Below are positions 16,087 to 18,354 of a DNA stretch of 18,354 nt, piece after piece (the stretch's first letter is position 1; the number at the start of each line of letters is the position of its first letter). Below the pieces are notes generated by a model that saw only the letters and a list, made by a program, of their open reading frames with translations, was not told where the DNA came from and ran no database searches. Origin of the DNA: CAZAIO01 sp964485235. Its GTDB lineage: Bacteria > Chloroflexota > Dehalococcoidia > GIF9 > UBA5629. The translations under genes and the position numbers were made by a program. The stretch covers positions 1-18,354 of the forward strand of contig CAZAIO010000052.1 in the NCBI GenBank assembly GCA_964485235.1. Direction: 5' to 3'.

Positions 16087-16608
16087 TTACTGTGTCTTAA
16101 ATTTCAGTATTGTCGATTGATTCTTGTCCAGATATACAAATTTCCCGGACTCATCGAGAGATTTAGTTACCTGAAATATGCCTGATGTTTTCGTGGCTGA
16201 AATAATTTTAAAGATTTTTCCGAGTTGTTTTTTTAACGCCAGTGTTCCAACACTGCATGATACCGATATGATAGCCTCTGCTTCACCAGAGCGTTTGGAC
16301 AAATTCGAAATAAATGGTTCCGTAACAAACGATATTTCACATATCGGGATTGTGCTTTCTGTTCCGGTACGTATCCCGTTATTTTCAAGCAGCGTCTTGA
16401 TACGTTGAAGTTCCTTGTCAATAAGCATCGGAAGTATATCTGTTTTGCCTGTATTCCGGTCGATAATGACTTGAGCAAGCGGCCGGTCGGTGCTGAAAGC
16501 TAAACTATCGTTCAGACAGGCACCACAACCCACTATTAATGCAGATTTCAATCCGCTGACCCTTTTTAATATCGTTGAATCAGGTAGCACGACAGAATAT
16601 ACGGCCAT
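16087..16608 (-). CDS. Cysteine-containing protein of unknown function
   Basis: I do not recognise this 173-residue protein with confidence. It has a GLKSALIVGCGACLNDSLAFSTD stretch (C28, C31), IPICEISFV and SVSCSVGTLALKK. The four cysteines, lying at strand ends and followed by small residues, resemble the metal- or cluster-binding C-terminal MetV-like domain linked to methylenetetrahydrofolate reductase, but the match is only by eye. There is no signal peptide or membrane segment. The ATG at 16608 has GGGAG four bases upstream. It follows the small membrane protein gene by 48 bases on the same strand, so the two are probably co-transcribed. It converges on the radical SAM gene across a 182-base gap with no clear terminator. 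Confidence 0.6.
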   Translation of the reverse strand: MAVYSVVLPDSTILKRVSGLKSALIVGCGACLNDSLAFSTDRPLAQVIIDRNTGKTDILPMLIDKELQRIKTLLENNGIRTGTESTIPICEISFVTEPFISNLSKRSGEAEAIISVSCSVGTLALKKQLGKIFKIISATKTSGIFQVTKSLDESGKFVYLDKNQSTILKFKTQ

Positions 16609-16656
16609 ATTTCTCCCTTCACAGTTATTTTAAAACGGGTATCAACCGTTGAGACG

Positions 16657-17046
16657 TCACATGAAAATAGTACCGTTGACGAATAAGTAAAGGGTATAAA
16701 CCAATTGAATAAGAGAGACTATCAATGTAGCGACCAATATCGATTGCGAGACTGTGGTTTTAAATTCCCCGTGTCCTCTGCCGATGAACCATCTGTGAAT
16801 TGAAAAAGCAAATATCCCGGCTATGCTGAGAACCAGAGACAGGACCAGTCCCCATAACAGACTACGGAAAATGAAAACGATACCAAGTAGAATGATAAAG
16901 ACCAGAAATATATGCAATATCAGGAAAAAGTTTATTTGACCGGGAAGTTTGAACAACTCCCATTCTTTCCAATATGCGGAATCAATCTCATGTACTATTA
17001 TCAGAGTAGCATTGAGCATATAAATCCAGAGTAAGACTTCCGGCAT
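16657..17046 (-). CDS. Small membrane protein, DUF6713-like
   Basis: A 129-residue protein with about four membrane segments: LLWIYMLNATLIIV near the start, NFFLILHIFLVFIILLGIVF, LVLSLVLSIAGIFAF, and ILVATLIVSLIQLVYTLYLF at the end. Between the first two lies the conserved-looking hydrophilic stretch HEIDSAYWKEWELFKLPG, which I associate with the DUF6713 family of uncharacterised bacterial membrane proteins. Function unknown. The ATG at 17046 lacks a ribosome site but has TATACT just upstream, suggesting a leaderless transcript. It leads a two-gene unit with the cysteine-containing protein. Confidence 0.7.
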   Translation of the reverse strand: MPEVLLWIYMLNATLIIVHEIDSAYWKEWELFKLPGQINFFLILHIFLVFIILLGIVFIFRSLLWGLVLSLVLSIAGIFAFSIHRWFIGRGHGEFKTTVSQSILVATLIVSLIQLVYTLYLFVNGTIFM

Positions 17047-17052
17047 GTACCA

Positions 17053-17058
17053 AGTATA
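17053..17058 (-). promoter_or_regulatory. -10 box placed for a leaderless transcript
   Basis: The minus strand reads TG-C-TATACT, an extended -10, ending 6 bases before the ATG at 17046. The expected transcription start would fall on the A of the ATG. No Shine-Dalgarno site is present, which fits leaderless initiation. Confidence 0.4.
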
Positions 17059-17338
17059 GCACTAAATAAACGGAAGATATCGATTTTACATAGTAAAAAT
17101 GATGTTTTTTAATACAGGTTTATTAAATTTACCCGATAGCGGTGAGCGGATTTGAACGGATAGCCCTGCTCTCAATTTTAAAAAGTATTCATGATTCAGA
17201 ACACGATACGTAATTCGTGTGCACCGGTTTGTGCTGCCCTTATTGAATGGATGCCCGGTTTATACCAGAGCAAAGACTTCCCTGTGTGGGTAAATCATAC
17301 AAAACAGCTATATTTCGTAAACCTGTACCATGGGTTAT

Positions 17339-17968
17339 TTAATTTATCTTGAATATCCGATGTGAAAGCGCTCCATATAACAGCATCATAATTAATACTG
17401 CGTAACCGGCGGTTATATTAATTAAAGATATTCCTATCGCAAATAATAACATTATGCTGGATATAAGCGGCATGCTCTTGAGTCTACGTACAATAGTATT
17501 ATCGATATTATTTTCCACAAGTCTGTGTTTATAGGTAGCATATTCCCATAGTGCATATCGTAGAATAAAAATGGGGACCAGGTTAATACCGTAAATTATA
17601 AATGGAACTTCTATTGAGCTGTAATCACCGGACAACGCTGTCGAAAAAGGTATCAAGGCAATAAACAGGAGGAAAAATATATTTATCCACAGCAATCCGG
17701 CATTTGCACGTTTGATATAATGGAATATATGATGATGGCCTACCCAGAAAATACCAAGAATAATAAAACTCACTGTATAACTTAACAATTTTGGCCATAA
17801 CTGTAATATTCTGGAAAATAGTTCTTGTGCAGAGGTCTGCGATATTTCAGGGATGGCGAGATTTAGAACCAACAATGTCATCACGATGGCGAAGACTCCA
17901 TCGGTAAGTGTTTCAATGCGATTAGTAGCGAAAAAGGTCTTATTTCCCTTCATGTAATTATCGCTCAT
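17339..17968 (-). CDS. TMEM175-type (DUF1211) membrane protein, putative potassium channel
   Basis: A 209-residue protein with six predicted membrane segments. The family signature sits at the start of helix 1: R17 then LTDGVFAIVMTLLVLNLAIP (D23, G24). Bacterial TMEM175 relatives are tetrameric potassium-permeable channels in the cytoplasmic membrane; here the usual FSDG is LTDG. Helix 2 (LLSYTVSFIILGIFWVGHHHIF) and the hydrophobic C-terminal helices agree with the fold. The open frame extends to an ATG at 17986, but GGAGG lies five bases before the ATG at 17968, inside that extension, so I place the start at 17968. It appears monocistronic. Confidence 0.85.
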   Translation of the reverse strand: MSDNYMKGNKTFFATNRIETLTDGVFAIVMTLLVLNLAIPEISQTSAQELFSRILQLWPKLLSYTVSFIILGIFWVGHHHIFHYIKRANAGLLWINIFFLLFIALIPFSTALSGDYSSIEVPFIIYGINLVPIFILRYALWEYATYKHRLVENNIDNTIVRRLKSMPLISSIMLLFAIGISLINITAGYAVLIMMLLYGALSHRIFKIN

Positions 17969-17986
17969 ACAGGCCTCCGGTAACAT

Positions 17987-18276
17987 TATAATTTCGGTAG
18001 AAAACGTTGTTTCTGTGTTTTAGCCATTATAATAAAGAATGCTTCAAAAGGCTCCTTTTTTAATAAGTGCCTTTTGCCCGTCGGTTAAAAAGTTAACAGA
18101 GTAAGAACCGTAACCGGAGATTGTAACCGGATTGTACCCATAATGTGGTAGAGGTTACCCCGGTATCCTCGGTGGGGGGGGCACTTACAAAAAGATAATT
18201 ACCATTTGCCGGTAAGTATCACTGAGAAAACAAAGTTCGCCGTGTAGTATGATAGAGCAATCATTTAGGATATAGT
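17987..18276. other. Intergenic region upstream of the TMEM175-like gene
   Basis: No coding frame is visible in about 290 bases. CAAAAGGC (18045-18052) and GCCTTTTG (18069-18076) form an 8-base inverted repeat. Two GTAACCGGA copies lie around 18107-18132. A run of eight Gs occupies 18174-18181. On the minus strand TATAAT occurs twice upstream of the TMEM175-like gene, but neither has a clear -35. Confidence 0.35.
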
Positions 18277-18354
18277 ATGGGCATGAAAATAATGAGGTAG
18301 AGAACAAATATAGATGGAGTGTATGCAGCAGGTGATATCACTGGTGGACTCCAG
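18277..18354 (+). pseudogene. Fragment of a dihydrolipoamide dehydrogenase-type flavoprotein with in-frame TAG
   Basis: The last 18 codons (18301-18354) read RTNIDGVYAAGDITGGLQ, the FAD-contacting ATG/GD motif before the C-terminal dimerisation domain of pyridine nucleotide-disulfide oxidoreductases, closest to dihydrolipoamide dehydrogenase. The codon just before is TAG (18298-18300), preceded in frame by MGMKIMR from an ATG at 18277 that has AGGA upstream. The roughly 300 residues with the FAD and NAD domains that should precede are absent. It therefore looks like a decayed 3' remnant. Sequencing or assembly error is possible, as is continuation to the right as a separate C-terminal domain. 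Confidence 0.6.

Noticed and set aside
1..18354. CRISPR array, insertion sequence, prophage or complete RNA gene
   Set aside because: I saw no regularly spaced repeats, transposase or phage-like frames, and no full tRNA cloverleaf or rRNA sequence.

Overview
The window looks like ordinary chromosome from an anaerobic or fermentative bacterium. GC content is moderate, Shine-Dalgarno sites are clear before most genes, and the metabolism is CoA-thioester based. It carries three oxygen-sensitive 2-hydroxyacyl-CoA dehydratase/benzoyl-CoA reductase-family proteins, an ADP-forming acyl-CoA synthetase and a PflX-type radical SAM protein. A Chloroflexota (Dehalococcoidia-like) or clostridial/Peptococcaceae-like host would fit. 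That is inference only, since there is no rRNA or other phylogenetic marker here.

Layout. Positions 1-5909 are all on the minus strand. Transcription runs from a two-domain VOC (glyoxalase-fold) protein (5909-4977) through three 2-hydroxyacyl-CoA dehydratase-family proteins (4714-3320, 3030-1891, 1851-493) to the start of an adenine deaminase-like gene (207-1, cut by the window edge). The last two family members form a tight pair resembling benzoyl-CoA reductase subunits C and B. No ATP-hydrolysing activator gene is visible. Divergent from the VOC gene, a phytoene desaturase-like FAD oxidoreductase runs rightward (6345-7826). A double-HD/HD-GYP signalling protein (9342-8077, minus) has the best promoter in the window.

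Positions 9516-14583 hold a tight three-gene plus-strand operon joined by two TAATG stop/start overlaps. It encodes a CoA-transferase fused to a GNAT acetyltransferase, a single-chain ADP-forming acyl-CoA synthetase, and a BioD-like/DRTGG protein equivalent to the non-catalytic N-terminus of long phosphotransacetylases. Together these suggest CoA-thioester interconversion with ATP formation and built-in regulation. A PflX-type radical SAM gene follows (14888-15904).

The right end is sparser. It has a minus-strand pair (a small membrane protein with a possibly leaderless transcript, then a cysteine-containing protein I do not recognise), a TMEM175-type channel, and at the very edge a fragment of a dihydrolipoamide dehydrogenase-type protein preceded by an in-frame TAG.

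Most genes belong to recognisable families. The two most interesting features are the activator-less dehydratase trio and the operon that combines regulatory modules of Pat and Pta with an ADP-forming acyl-CoA synthetase. I see no mobile element, CRISPR array or complete RNA gene.
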